Shown: piece by piece, positions 25,633 to 34,786 of the stretch
How the letters are laid out: each line of letters begins with the position of its first letter
How positions within the stretch are numbered: the first letter of the stretch is position 1
NCBI GenBank assembly: GCA_002839315.1
Contig: PGXV01000003.1
Coordinates: forward strand, 124,001 to 188,000
DNA: 64,000 nucleotides
Source: Spirochaetae bacterium HGW-Spirochaetae-3
GTDB taxonomy: Bacteria; Spirochaetota; Spirochaetia; Treponematales; UBA12059
Reading direction: 5' to 3'
Position numbers and translations under genes: made by a program
The notes under the pieces: model-generated
What the model was told of the DNA's origin: nothing
Seen by the model: only the letters and a program-made list of their open reading frames with translations
Databases searched by the model: none

Positions 25633-26181
25633 CCAACATGGTCAAGTTATTTTCTTTGGAACTTGTGATCCACAAATAAAATTTAACTATATTTGTATAG
25701 ACAACGCAGATATTAAGCGCCTTATGGCTAGAATACGCTTTGTGAAAATTTGAAAAGATGCAATTAGAATGTGTCTAGATCATATATTGATTTAAAAAGA
25801 TCATATCCATGATCTTCAGGAATATTAGCTATTTCGAATGCTCACATGTTTTAGCTGGAAAATATAAAACATTTACATACGCTTAAACATATATTACTGA
25901 ACTGAATGAATAAATTATAAAGATATGATATAAGTAGGGCATTCTGAATAACGAATAAGAAACTGCACTACAAGAAAATACATGCTACAATGAACCGTAC
26001 GAGTGCATGTTAATTGGAAAAGCTCTAACTTCTTTTCCTGCATTCATGCCATAGTTATATAAATTTGTTATAACGTTAAATCCTGGCTTCGGATATGCTT
26101 CGTTCATATGAACGGGTTGATTAGGAAGCCCACATTAAATCACTTTAAACGCGATTTCGCACCTAAAATGGAGAATGACCA
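25633..26181. other. AT-rich non-coding stretch
   Basis: I see no gene here. Composition is strongly AT-rich. It contains the second copy of the IS66-end-like repeat (25937-26016). The last bases carry the ribosome site TGGAGAATGACC for the gene at 26182. Confidence 0.5.
25937..26016 (+). repeat. Second copy of the 80-bp IS66-end-like repeat
   Basis: These 80 bases match 22430-22510 at 53 of 74 aligned positions, including ACGAATAAGAA, TGCTANAATG and GAGTGCA. Both copies contain an ATG followed by codons for M-(D/N)-R-(K/T)-S-A, so they are probably the tnpA-proximal ends of two related IS66 elements. Here the frame stops after seven codons. Both copies lie 160-250 bases upstream of an acquired glycosyltransferase gene, so a shared promoter role is an alternative. 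Confidence 0.6.
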
Positions 26182-29100
26182 ATGAAAGAAATAATTAGAC
26201 ATGCAGACCATATGCAGCATAATATCAAAAAAAGTAGTGATTGGAACGTCATTATAAAACATAAGTCTTCAAAGATCAGAAAGTATTTTGTGATTATTAA
26301 ATATTTAAAAAATCATTCATATCTTGTAGTAAGATTTATCAAAGAAGTAAGATGGAATGGCTTCAAACAGGCTTTCAAATTAGCCAGAGCAAAAGTAAAT
26401 GGAGTAAATGGACGTGAAGCTCAATCTCAACTATCAAAATTAGAATATGAAGTGGCACCAGTAGAATTTGTGCCACGGCTACCACTAGACCAAGCGGTTG
26501 AAAACAAGACTGTCAGAGTAATCTGTTTTTACCTTCCTCAATTCCATTCTATTTTAGAAAACGATGATTGGTGGGGCAAAGGCTTTACCGAATGGACTAA
26601 CGTAAGACAAGGATTGCCTCAATTTGAAGGACACTATCAACCACACATACCACATGACGATATTGGTTATTACAATCTGTTAGACCGAAACGTACAAGCA
26701 AAACAGATTGAACTAGCCAAACAATATGGTATAGAAGGGTTTTGTTATTACCTTTACTGGTTCTCTGGTCAGCGGTTATTAGAAAAACCACTAGATAATA
26801 TGTTGGCAGATCAAACACTTGATCTGCCATTCTGCATTTGCTGGGCGAATGAAAACTGGTCGAAACGTTGGGATGGTAAAGACCTAGACTTGCTCATGGT
26901 GCAGAATTATTCCGATGAAGACGACTTGGCTTTTATCGCTCATGTGTCAAAATATTTTAGAGACTCGCGCTACATTAAAGTCGATAATAAACCTATGTTA
27001 ATTGTATATCGCCCAGATCTTTTTCCGAATATGAAAATGACATCCGAGCGTTGGCGCAATTGGTGTCGTAGGAATGGAATTGGCGAAATTTATCTTGCTT
27101 ACACACAATTATTTAGGTATAAACCGCCTAAATTTTATGGTTTTGATGCGGCGATTGAATTTCCGCCAAATAATAGCAATTTTCCACAAATAATGGATCA
27201 AGTAAAAGATTTAAAAGATGATTTTGGTGGTAAGATTTATGATTGGCGCGCTTTTTTGAAGTTAAGTGAAGTCTATGAAGATAAACCCTATACTTTGTTC
27301 CGTAGTGTCACACCTTCGTGGGATAATACCGCAAGAAGGAAAAATAACGGAACTATCTTCAATAATAGTTGCCCTAAACTCTTTACCAAAAGCTTGGTGA
27401 ATGCCTTTAAGTATACAATCCAAAAATTCGATCAACTTGATAAGCGGATTGTATTTATTAACGCATGGAACGAATGGGGAGAGGGAGCCCATTTAGAGCC
27501 TGACCAACGCTATGGTTACGCTTGGCTACAATCAGTTTATGATGCACACGACACGACAAGTCAAAACAGAAAAAGAATTTTACTCGTTAGCCATGACGCA
27601 CACAGACATGGCGCACAGGTGTTGAGCTTTTGGTTTGCGAAAGAATTTAGCCAAAAGTTACATTTTGACGTAGAGATGATTGTACTCGATGGTGGGTCAA
27701 TGCTGTCAAAATTTAAGCAATACGCAAATGTCAAACAGTTGAATTTTAAAGCGATTGAAAAGAGAAAACTTATAAAGTATCTCATAGCATTACGTAATAA
27801 TTCAATTGGTGCTGCAATCGTGAACACAACAGTTTCGGGGAAAATTATACCATATCTAAAACAAGCTGGGTTTTCGGTGGTATCGCTTATACATGAACTT
27901 CCTGGCGTGTTAAACAGCATGCACTTAAAAGATCATGCGATGGTAATAGCAGACGAAGCAGATTGCATCATTTTCCCGACTAAACAAGTTCAGGAAGGAT
28001 TTGAGGTATTTGTAAATAAAAAATTAACGCAAGCGAGGATAAGACCGCAAGGAATATTTCGTCCGAGCATTTTACGGCTGGGAAGTGATAAAGTAGAAAT
28101 TTCAAAAAAAGTGAGAAGAGATTTAAGCTTGCCATCTGATGCACAACTAATTTTAAACATAGCTTATGCTGACCACAGAAAGGGCTTTGATTATTTTATA
28201 CAAGCTTGCTGTCAAGTTATGAAGATCAATCCCAAAGCCTATGGCTTGTGGGTAGGTCATAAGGACCAGGCCTTTGTTGAGAAAGTAATGGATTATGTTA
28301 AACAGCAGGGTTTAGAAAATAGATTCATTTTTACAGGTTTTGTTGATGATCCACGAGAGTACTATGTTGCAGCGGATGTATTTGCGCTCACATCACGCGA
28401 AGATCCATTCCCCTCGGTAGTCATGGAGGCTTTGGATGCGCTTACGCCAGTGGTGGCGTTTAAAGAGTGTGGCGGCTTTGAAACCCTTCTATCACGTGGT
28501 TGCGGATTGCTAGTTGAAAAAGGTAATGTAGCCGAATTTACCCGAGCGGTTAGAATTCTTCTACAAGACAAGAAGTTTGCGCGAAAATTAGCCGAAAAAG
28601 GTCAACAAATCGTTCAAACTGAACTTAGCTTCTATCACTATTTATATGATATATTAGAGTTTGCTGGGAAGCCGCTTCTTAAAATATCCGTTGCCGTGCC
28701 AAACTATAATTATGCTAAATATATCGAAAGTCGATTGGACTCTATTATTAAGCAAACCTATCCCATTTATGAGTTAATCGTTCTAGATGACGCTTCAACA
28801 GATAATAGTGTCGAAGTCATACAAAATTGTTTAAAAAAAGTAAATATTCCAAATCGGTTTGTTATAAATGAAAAGAATTCTGGCTCTGTGTTTAAACAAT
28901 GGCAAAAAGCAGTGGAGTTGGCACAAGGTGACTATCTATGGGTTGCTGAAGCAGATGATCTTACAGATCCAAATTTCCTAGAGAAGCTCGTGTATTTTTT
29001 TGAAAACAGAGATGTAGTACTCGCCTTTAGTCAATCTAAGCAGATGGATCAAGATGCAAAAGAGTTGGCGAATGATTATCTAGACTATACCAAAGACGTC

Positions 29101-29490
29101 GGTGATTATTGGAGGGAAGATTATATCATCGATGGCATAGAAGAAATAAAACGTGCCTTATGTATAAAAAACACCATACCGAATGTAAGTGGCGTGCTAT
29201 TTAATAAGTCTATATTAGACGAAGTGATGAAACAACTTGAAAAGGAACTGCCCAATTATAAGGTGGCAGGTGATTGGTTGGTTTATGTTAATGTGCTGGA
29301 GCATGGTAAAATAGGATTTTGTAAAGACTCCTTGAATTTTCATCGGCGCCATGTTTCCAGCGCGACAAAAGTAAACAATCATTTTGGTGAAATAGTGTGT
29401 ATTCAAGATGAAGTACTATCAAAATATTCTATTCCAAATTCAATGAAAGAAAAAATATTGGCTTATAGAAAATGTTTTGGAAAAAAATAA
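26182..29490 (+). CDS. Triple-domain glycosyltransferase (WbsX-like, GT4, GT2)
   Basis: The protein has 1102 residues. After a basic N-terminal stretch, residues about 110-460 match the WbsX-type domain: CFYLPQFHSILENDDWWGKG, TEWTNVRQG, HYQPHIPHD, FCICWANENWSKRWDG, NAWNEWGEGAHLEPD. Residues about 468-835 are a GT4 domain: RILLVSHDAHRHGAQVLSF, then HRKGFDYFIQA and REDPFPSVVMEAL. Residues about 840-1100 are a GT2 domain: SVAVPNYNYAKYIESRLDSI, LDDASTDNS, VAEADD. Such fusions probably add several residues of a repeat unit in sequence. The gene is AT-rich and was probably acquired with 22753-24852 and the 3' end of wzt. Confidence 0.87.
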   Translation: MKEIIRHADHMQHNIKKSSDWNVIIKHKSSKIRKYFVIIKYLKNHSYLVVRFIKEVRWNGFKQAFKLARAKVNGVNGREAQSQLSKLEYEVAPVEFVPRLPLDQAVENKTVRVICFYLPQFHSILENDDWWGKGFTEWTNVRQGLPQFEGHYQPHIPHDDIGYYNLLDRNVQAKQIELAKQYGIEGFCYYLYWFSGQRLLEKPLDNMLADQTLDLPFCICWANENWSKRWDGKDLDLLMVQNYSDEDDLAFIAHVSKYFRDSRYIKVDNKPMLIVYRPDLFPNMKMTSERWRNWCRRNGIGEIYLAYTQLFRYKPPKFYGFDAAIEFPPNNSNFPQIMDQVKDLKDDFGGKIYDWRAFLKLSEVYEDKPYTLFRSVTPSWDNTARRKNNGTIFNNSCPKLFTKSLVNAFKYTIQKFDQLDKRIVFINAWNEWGEGAHLEPDQRYGYAWLQSVYDAHDTTSQNRKRILLVSHDAHRHGAQVLSFWFAKEFSQKLHFDVEMIVLDGGSMLSKFKQYANVKQLNFKAIEKRKLIKYLIALRNNSIGAAIVNTTVSGKIIPYLKQAGFSVVSLIHELPGVLNSMHLKDHAMVIADEADCIIFPTKQVQEGFEVFVNKKLTQARIRPQGIFRPSILRLGSDKVEISKKVRRDLSLPSDAQLILNIAYADHRKGFDYFIQACCQVMKINPKAYGLWVGHKDQAFVEKVMDYVKQQGLENRFIFTGFVDDPREYYVAADVFALTSREDPFPSVVMEALDALTPVVAFKECGGFETLLSRGCGLLVEKGNVAEFTRAVRILLQDKKFARKLAEKGQQIVQTELSFYHYLYDILEFAGKPLLKISVAVPNYNYAKYIESRLDSIIKQTYPIYELIVLDDASTDNSVEVIQNCLKKVNIPNRFVINEKNSGSVFKQWQKAVELAQGDYLWVAEADDLTDPNFLEKLVYFFENRDVVLAFSQSKQMDQDAKELANDYLDYTKDVGDYWREDYIIDGIEEIKRALCIKNTIPNVSGVLFNKSILDEVMKQLEKELPNYKVAGDWLVYVNVLEHGKIGFCKDSLNFHRRHVSSATKVNNHFGEIVCIQDEVLSKYSIPNSMKEKILAYRKCFGKK

Positions 29491-29584
29491 AAATTCTTTC
29501 TATAAAGCGTATCGAGGCAACAGTAGAAGAAAAATTCTTCTTAAGAAGCCCAAAATAGGTTTCAATAGTAGTCAGGATAATTTC

Positions 29585-30529
29585 ATGCGTATGTCCTTGG
29601 CGATCCCCACCTACAACAACATCTCAACCCTGCCGGAAGCGCTTGCGAGCGTAGTCGCGCTTAAGGACCGGAAAAACGTCGAGCTTATCCTGAGCGATGA
29701 CGCCTCGAAAGACGGCACACGGGAATATCTTGTCGCCTGGGCGAAAAACCACTCGGACGAGTTTTATCGATGCACCCTTCTATTGAACGAAGAGAACCTC
29801 GGAATTTCAGGGAACCATGCGCGCGCATTCGCGGCGGCGACGAGCGAGTACGGTTTGTACATAGGCGGCGACGATATCGTCTACAATCCCGATTTCATCG
29901 GCGAGCTTGCCCGGTCGATAGCCGACAGTCCCGGCCTGCGGATCGCCAAGATCGATCTCGAGGCGTTGCACCGGCCGGGTAATGCCATAGAAAAGATATA
30001 CGAGCATAAAAAGCACTTCTTCACTCTTTCTGCCCGCAAGCAGTTTGCCGCCCTCGCGCTCCTGGGTAATTTCCTCTACGCCGGTCCCGGTACCGTAATC
30101 CACCTGCCGACGTTCAGGAAGGTCGGGGGTTTCGACCCGCGGTTCAGGACCTATGAGGACATGCCGCTTTTCAACCATTTCCTGGCCAACGGATACCGTA
30201 TGCGATTCCTTGATGTCCGCGGCATCTACTGGGTCAGGGCTTCGTCTTCGCTCTCCCTTGCCGGCTTCTCCGGAAAGCGGGAGATGTTCGAATCGGAGAA
30301 CAAGATCCGTCGGGAATATGTCAGGCTGCATAGTGATGGATTCACCTGGTATGAGCGATTCCTGTTCGGGCGTCTCGATTGGTCCAGGTGGCGAAAGTAT
30401 CCATTCCTTGCCGTGTATCCGTCCTGGGTCAGGTTCCGGTTCGTGCCGTCCTTGTTAAAAAAAATCAGTCGCATTAGAGCATATAAAAAAGTTAAAACAT
30501 TGCTTGATCCCCCTGCGGAGCTTGTATGA
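29585..30529 (+). CDS. Family 2 glycosyltransferase
   Basis: The 314-residue GT-A enzyme has MSLAIPTYNNISTLPEAL, LILSDDASKDGTREYL and IGGDDIVYNPDF (metal-binding DD). I start it at ATG 29585, preceded by AGGA at suitable spacing. The frame is open upstream to a TTG at 29477 inside the previous gene, but that part is AT-rich and unlike the family. GC content rises abruptly within a few bases of this start, marking the right edge of the acquired island. Its stop overlaps the next ATG. Confidence 0.85.
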   Translation: MRMSLAIPTYNNISTLPEALASVVALKDRKNVELILSDDASKDGTREYLVAWAKNHSDEFYRCTLLLNEENLGISGNHARAFAAATSEYGLYIGGDDIVYNPDFIGELARSIADSPGLRIAKIDLEALHRPGNAIEKIYEHKKHFFTLSARKQFAALALLGNFLYAGPGTVIHLPTFRKVGGFDPRFRTYEDMPLFNHFLANGYRMRFLDVRGIYWVRASSSLSLAGFSGKREMFESENKIRREYVRLHSDGFTWYERFLFGRLDWSRWRKYPFLAVYPSWVRFRFVPSLLKKISRIRAYKKVKTLLDPPAELV

Positions 30530-31686
30530 CCATACTCGGCATATTCCTCAATAACGAGATCAGGACCGGCGGACATATCCGATGCCTGGAACTCATGGAG
30601 GGTCTCGCGCGCCGCGGGAATCGTGTCTCCGTGCTACTCAACGCGGATCTGGCGTACGAACCAAAAAGGTTTGCCGCGATCCGGATTCAGGCGCCGTACA
30701 GGAGAAAACAACTGCCGCCGGCCTCGTTCGTCTTCAGGAAGGCGGTGGAAGAGTGGCTGCGCACGAATGCATTGCCTGAAAAACCCGACTTGCTCGTGGT
30801 CTTCAGCGAAACACACTTCAAGGCCGCGGTCTCGGTAAAAAAACGTCTGGGCATACCGATCGTCTTTGGCATCCAGAGCAACGCGGTGCGCGAGTCCATC
30901 ACCTCGCTCAGGGAGAACACGCTGCGTCCCCGGGCGTTCGTCCGCGCGGTGTATGAGTATTTCCACTATGTCGCCTATGAGCGGCGCATAGCAAGGAACT
31001 GCGATGCCATCGTGCTGCAGAGCGCCAGTGACAGGGATGACTTCTTGTCCCGCGTTCCTGGGGCCAGGGATAAGCTCCATATCATCGGAGGCAATATCGG
31101 CGAGCCTCGATGCACTGACGGTACACGAGGCATCAATATGGCCGGATCGCTCCGGAAGGTACTTTTCATGGGTACATTGGGGGAGCGCAAAGGGCTCAGG
31201 TACCTGATGGAGGCCATCGCGATCCTTCACCGCGAAGGGCACGCGGAACTTGAACTGCACGTGGCCGGTCCCGGCAGCGACGAGCAGAAACGTCGGTTCG
31301 AGCATCATGCCATGGCCGGAGGCTTTGCCCGAGCGGTTAGATTCTATGGCAGGGTTCCGAGCACCTTTCCCCTGATGGCTGAATGCGACCTCATGGTCGC
31401 GCCTTCCCTGTTCGACAGCTACCCTGACGTGATCCTTCTAGCCTTGCATGCGGGTATTCCAGTCATCGGCAGCAGGGTCGGGGGCATACCGGAGATGCTG
31501 GCGGACGACGAGCTCCTGTTCCCCGTTCGGGACAGCTCGGCGATAGCATCAATCCTGCGCCGGTGCCTCGAGGAACACGGCCACTACGCCAGGCTCCGAT
31601 CGCTCTGCGAGGCAAGACGTACGCATTTTAGTTTTGATTGGCCAGAGACCTGGGAAAGGTTGGCCAAGGAGATGATTGAACGATGA
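30526..31686 (+). CDS. Family 4 glycosyltransferase
   Basis: The 386-residue GT-B enzyme has the N-terminal LGIFLNNEIRTGGHIRCLELM loop. Its donor-site half contains KVLFMGTLGERKGLRYLMEAI, LHVAGPGSDEQ, VAPSLFDSYPDVILLALHAG and PVIGSRVGGIPEML, the usual E/D-x7-E type region of GT4. It is coupled to the genes on both sides by 4-base overlaps. Donor and acceptor are not deducible. Confidence 0.88.
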   Translation: MTILGIFLNNEIRTGGHIRCLELMEGLARRGNRVSVLLNADLAYEPKRFAAIRIQAPYRRKQLPPASFVFRKAVEEWLRTNALPEKPDLLVVFSETHFKAAVSVKKRLGIPIVFGIQSNAVRESITSLRENTLRPRAFVRAVYEYFHYVAYERRIARNCDAIVLQSASDRDDFLSRVPGARDKLHIIGGNIGEPRCTDGTRGINMAGSLRKVLFMGTLGERKGLRYLMEAIAILHREGHAELELHVAGPGSDEQKRRFEHHAMAGGFARAVRFYGRVPSTFPLMAECDLMVAPSLFDSYPDVILLALHAGIPVIGSRVGGIPEMLADDELLFPVRDSSAIASILRRCLEEHGHYARLRSLCEARRTHFSFDWPETWERLAKEMIER

Positions 31687-32642
31687 AAATTGTAGCGTTT
31701 GGCGGCGGTGGCTTCATTGGTTCCGCGATTGTCGACCGGCTACTCCTGGCCGGGCACGAGGTGCGCATCTTCGAGCGTACGCGCGTTCTTCCCTATCGAA
31801 CGTTCGGAGAATCAGAGCCCGTCGAATGGAGCACGGGCGACATGCAGAGTCCGCATGATGTCGCCACGGCGCTTGAGGGCATGGACGCGGTCCTGCACCT
31901 CGTCTCCACCACCTTTCCCAAGAATTCGAACGAAGACACCGTATTCGACGTCCAGAGCAACCTGGTGTCCACGCTGCACCTGCTCGATGCGATGGTGGTG
32001 CTCCAAATAAAACGGATCGTATTCATATCCTCAGGCGGAACCGTCTATGGCGAGCCGAGGTATCTGCCGATCGACGAGGAGCATCCGACAAATCCGCTCG
32101 TTTCATACGGCATCACCAAACTCGCCATCGAGAAATATCTGTTGCTGTACCAGCGCATGCACGGACTCAAGCCGACGATACTCCGTGTGGCGAATCCCTA
32201 TGGCGAGCGGCAGCGCGCGGAGACTGCCCAGGGGGCGGTCGGGGTGTTCCTGCACCGAGCGTTGCGCGGCCAGATGATCGACATCTGGGGCGATGGTAGC
32301 GCGGTCCGAGACTACATCTACATCGGTGATGTCGCCGATGCCTTCGTCCGGGCCTTCGCCTATGACGGCAATTCGACCACATTCAACATCAGCTCGTGCG
32401 AAGGCGTCAGCTTGAATGACCTGCTATCGAGACTCGAACGCCATCTTGGCCATGCGGTCGACAGGCGCTATTTGCCGGGCAGGCCCTTCGACGTGCCTGC
32501 GAGCATATTGGATAATACCCTCGCTCGGACGGAACTTGGATGGAAGCCGGAGACCTCGATGAACGATGGCGTTGCGTGGACCGCAGCCTGGATCAAGAGG
32601 TCGATGAATGACGGTCACTCGACAAGCGACAGGTTGTCATGA
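31683..32642 (+). CDS. NAD-dependent sugar epimerase/dehydratase
   Basis: The 319-residue extended SDR protein has IVAFGGGGFIGSAIVDRLL (NAD-binding), VFISSGGTVYGEP and YGITKLAIEKYL (YxxxK), with the C-terminal half typical of UDP-glucose 4-epimerase relatives. It probably interconverts a nucleotide sugar for this operon, perhaps UDP-glucose/UDP-galactose. The exact substrate is not shown. Overlaps the preceding stop by ATGA. Confidence 0.85.
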   Translation: MKIVAFGGGGFIGSAIVDRLLLAGHEVRIFERTRVLPYRTFGESEPVEWSTGDMQSPHDVATALEGMDAVLHLVSTTFPKNSNEDTVFDVQSNLVSTLHLLDAMVVLQIKRIVFISSGGTVYGEPRYLPIDEEHPTNPLVSYGITKLAIEKYLLLYQRMHGLKPTILRVANPYGERQRAETAQGAVGVFLHRALRGQMIDIWGDGSAVRDYIYIGDVADAFVRAFAYDGNSTTFNISSCEGVSLNDLLSRLERHLGHAVDRRYLPGRPFDVPASILDNTLARTELGWKPETSMNDGVAWTAAWIKRSMNDGHSTSDRLS

Positions 32643-32678
32643 TGGTCACCATGCGTCCACGAAGAAACGAGTCACGAA

Positions 32679-33671
32679 ATGCCTGAATTCCGTCCCGGTG
32701 TCGTGTCAATAATGATTCCGACCTACAATCAAGCCGCCTATATCGCGGACACGATACGGAGCGCCCTTGCCCAGACGTATGCCGAATTCGAGATACTCGT
32801 GGCGGATGACGCGTCAACGGATGAAACCCGAGATGTCGTCGGAGGATTCGACGATCCCCGCATCAAGTACTTCCGCAATGAGCGCAATGTAGGTCGTGTT
32901 CAAAACTATCACAAGGCGCTGTATGAGCATGCCACCGGCGCTTGGGCGGTCAATCTGGATGGAGACGATTACTATATCTACCCGCGGTTCCTGGAGGATA
33001 GCCTGACCGCGTTGTCTGAGCATCCGGGGGCCATCCTGGCGTTTTCCGAGTACGCGCGCCTGGACGATGGTGTTCTGGCGACCGAGGCCCTCTCCGATCT
33101 TGGGTCTGGTCGTGTCACGGTGCTTGATGGCAACGAGTTCTTCTTTTCCATGCCCGGGAATCCCATGCGCCTGCGACATATGACGACCGTCTATGATAGA
33201 CGGGAAGCCCTGAAAACAGGTTTCTACACCAAGGACATTATCAGCTCCGACTATGAATCACTGTTCAGGCTCATGTTGAATAAAAAGGTGGTTCATCTGG
33301 ATCGAGTCATCGGCGTCTGGCGGAGACATGATGAAAACCTGTCCACGAACCTGGATGTGGCCGCCTGGATCGACAATCTCGAGCTCTTTTCTAGCGTCCG
33401 GGATTATGCGAAGAGGGTGCTCCCTGATTCAGATAAGAAAAGGGTGGGAAGATGGTTCAGGCGGAATTCAGTTAACTATGCCCGTCGCATGGTGATGCGC
33501 GCCATGGGAAGGCTTGACATGAAATTGCTGTTATCCGTCCTTGGGCGCATCTGGAAACGGGATGCCATCATACTTCTGCAGACCATCCTTTCGCCCTTGA
33601 CCCTGCTTGTCATGGCCAGGAAGGTCCTGACAAGGATTTCCCTTCGGCTTGCACCTGGTAGTAGAACGTGA
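32679..33671 (+). CDS. Family 2 glycosyltransferase
   Basis: The 330-residue protein has SIMIPTYNQAAYIADTIRSA, LVADDASTDETRDV and VNLDGDDYYIYPRF (metal-binding DGDD), then a C-terminal region with a basic helical segment. It follows the epimerase by 36 bases with no obvious ribosome site, and its stop overlaps the next gene's GTG. It is likely a cytoplasmic transferase adding one residue of the glycan repeat. Confidence 0.87.
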   Translation: MPEFRPGVVSIMIPTYNQAAYIADTIRSALAQTYAEFEILVADDASTDETRDVVGGFDDPRIKYFRNERNVGRVQNYHKALYEHATGAWAVNLDGDDYYIYPRFLEDSLTALSEHPGAILAFSEYARLDDGVLATEALSDLGSGRVTVLDGNEFFFSMPGNPMRLRHMTTVYDRREALKTGFYTKDIISSDYESLFRLMLNKKVVHLDRVIGVWRRHDENLSTNLDVAAWIDNLELFSSVRDYAKRVLPDSDKKRVGRWFRRNSVNYARRMVMRAMGRLDMKLLLSVLGRIWKRDAIILLQTILSPLTLLVMARKVLTRISLRLAPGSRT

Positions 33672-34786
33672 GAGCACCCCCCGGCGCGGAGATACCCGAA
33701 GGAGCGTGGGTCCTCATTGAAAGCAGTGACGAGAAATCGTCCAACTGGTCGGCCGAGCTCCAGAAACTCGGGATTGCCTCATGGGCAATCCATGATTCCC
33801 CCGCCCTTACGCCCTTTGTCTTGATGAAGACCGTGGTGCTCGGGAAACGGCCGTCGGCGGTCTTCTTCCGCTACCTGAACGATTACCGATCGCTTCCCAA
33901 GACCGTGGCGAGGACGCTCTCGGAGATTGGTGGATTGCTGATATGCGGTTTCTTCAGCGTGCGTGTTTTCTGGATCTGCCATAACGTAGACCGCGAAACC
34001 AAACGTTACCATCCCGCGCTCAGCGAGTTCCGGAGACAGATGTTCGCGAAGGCCGCCGAACGGATCTTTGTCATGGACGAAGGGCTTGTTCCCTTCGCCA
34101 AGAGCGTTTTTCCAGCCCATGCCGCAAAGATCGACTTCCTCTGCTTTGGTCCTCCGTCAATGCAAAGGGTTTCTAGCGTCACCGAGACCTTCTTGAAGGA
34201 AGTGCTTGATTTCATCGACCAGCGTCGATGCCTGGCGCTAGCCAACGGGCAACGATTTCTGTCATTCAGCTGCATCGGTCGTCCGGGCGACAAGTACGAC
34301 CATTTCCGGCGGGCCCGGGATCTGGTCAGGGAAGCCGGCCGCTTGGGGTTCTCCGTAGCGGGCATAGTCGTCGGGCCTTTTATCGCGGGCAAGTACGATG
34401 ACGGAGGAGAGCCCTTCTTTGGCTTGGACAGGGAGCCAGCGATATTGTTCCGCGGCGATTATATTCCGCTCGATGAAGTCGACTTCCTCGACAGCTTTGA
34501 TTTCATGTGGCGGGGCTATCGAGACTGGTCGATGTCCTATACGCTCTATAAGGCTGCCGCCATGCGCAAACCCGTGCTAGCCATCGATACGGGTTTCGTT
34601 GGTCCGGCTGTCCGGCTGTATGGGCTGGGTGCGGTCGTTCGCGAGGACTTCTCGGACCTGGGGCCTGCTCTTGCCTCGATAGAACGTTGGGACCCGAGCG
34701 CGGCCGATGAATTCCTAAAAAGCCACACTTGGGAACAAGCGGCATTGCGCATGGCATCTGCAATCCATAAATCTTCTGGCGATTAA
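33668..34786 (+). CDS. Divergent GT-B glycosyltransferase-like protein
   Basis: The 372-residue protein starts at GTG 33668 in a GTGA overlap. It has a GT-B-like layout: FWICHNVDRETKRYHP (the HN acceptor-side motif of GT4 relatives), FVMDEGLVPFAKSVFP, LSFSCIGRPGDKYDHFRRARDL, then YKAAAMRKPVLAIDTGF and GAVVREDFSDL near the end. The classic E-x7-E is not obvious. It is the last plus-strand gene of this operon and overlaps the convergent gene at 34783 by four bases. Confidence 0.65.
   Translation: MRAPPGAEIPEGAWVLIESSDEKSSNWSAELQKLGIASWAIHDSPALTPFVLMKTVVLGKRPSAVFFRYLNDYRSLPKTVARTLSEIGGLLICGFFSVRVFWICHNVDRETKRYHPALSEFRRQMFAKAAERIFVMDEGLVPFAKSVFPAHAAKIDFLCFGPPSMQRVSSVTETFLKEVLDFIDQRRCLALANGQRFLSFSCIGRPGDKYDHFRRARDLVREAGRLGFSVAGIVVGPFIAGKYDDGGEPFFGLDREPAILFRGDYIPLDEVDFLDSFDFMWRGYRDWSMSYTLYKAAAMRKPVLAIDTGFVGPAVRLYGLGAVVREDFSDLGPALASIERWDPSAADEFLKSHTWEQAALRMASAIHKSSGD

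Noticed and set aside
29477-29584. N-terminal extension of the GT2 protein at 29585
   Set aside because: The TTG start lies inside the previous gene, the segment is AT-rich and basic, and the GT2 fold begins right after ATG 29585.
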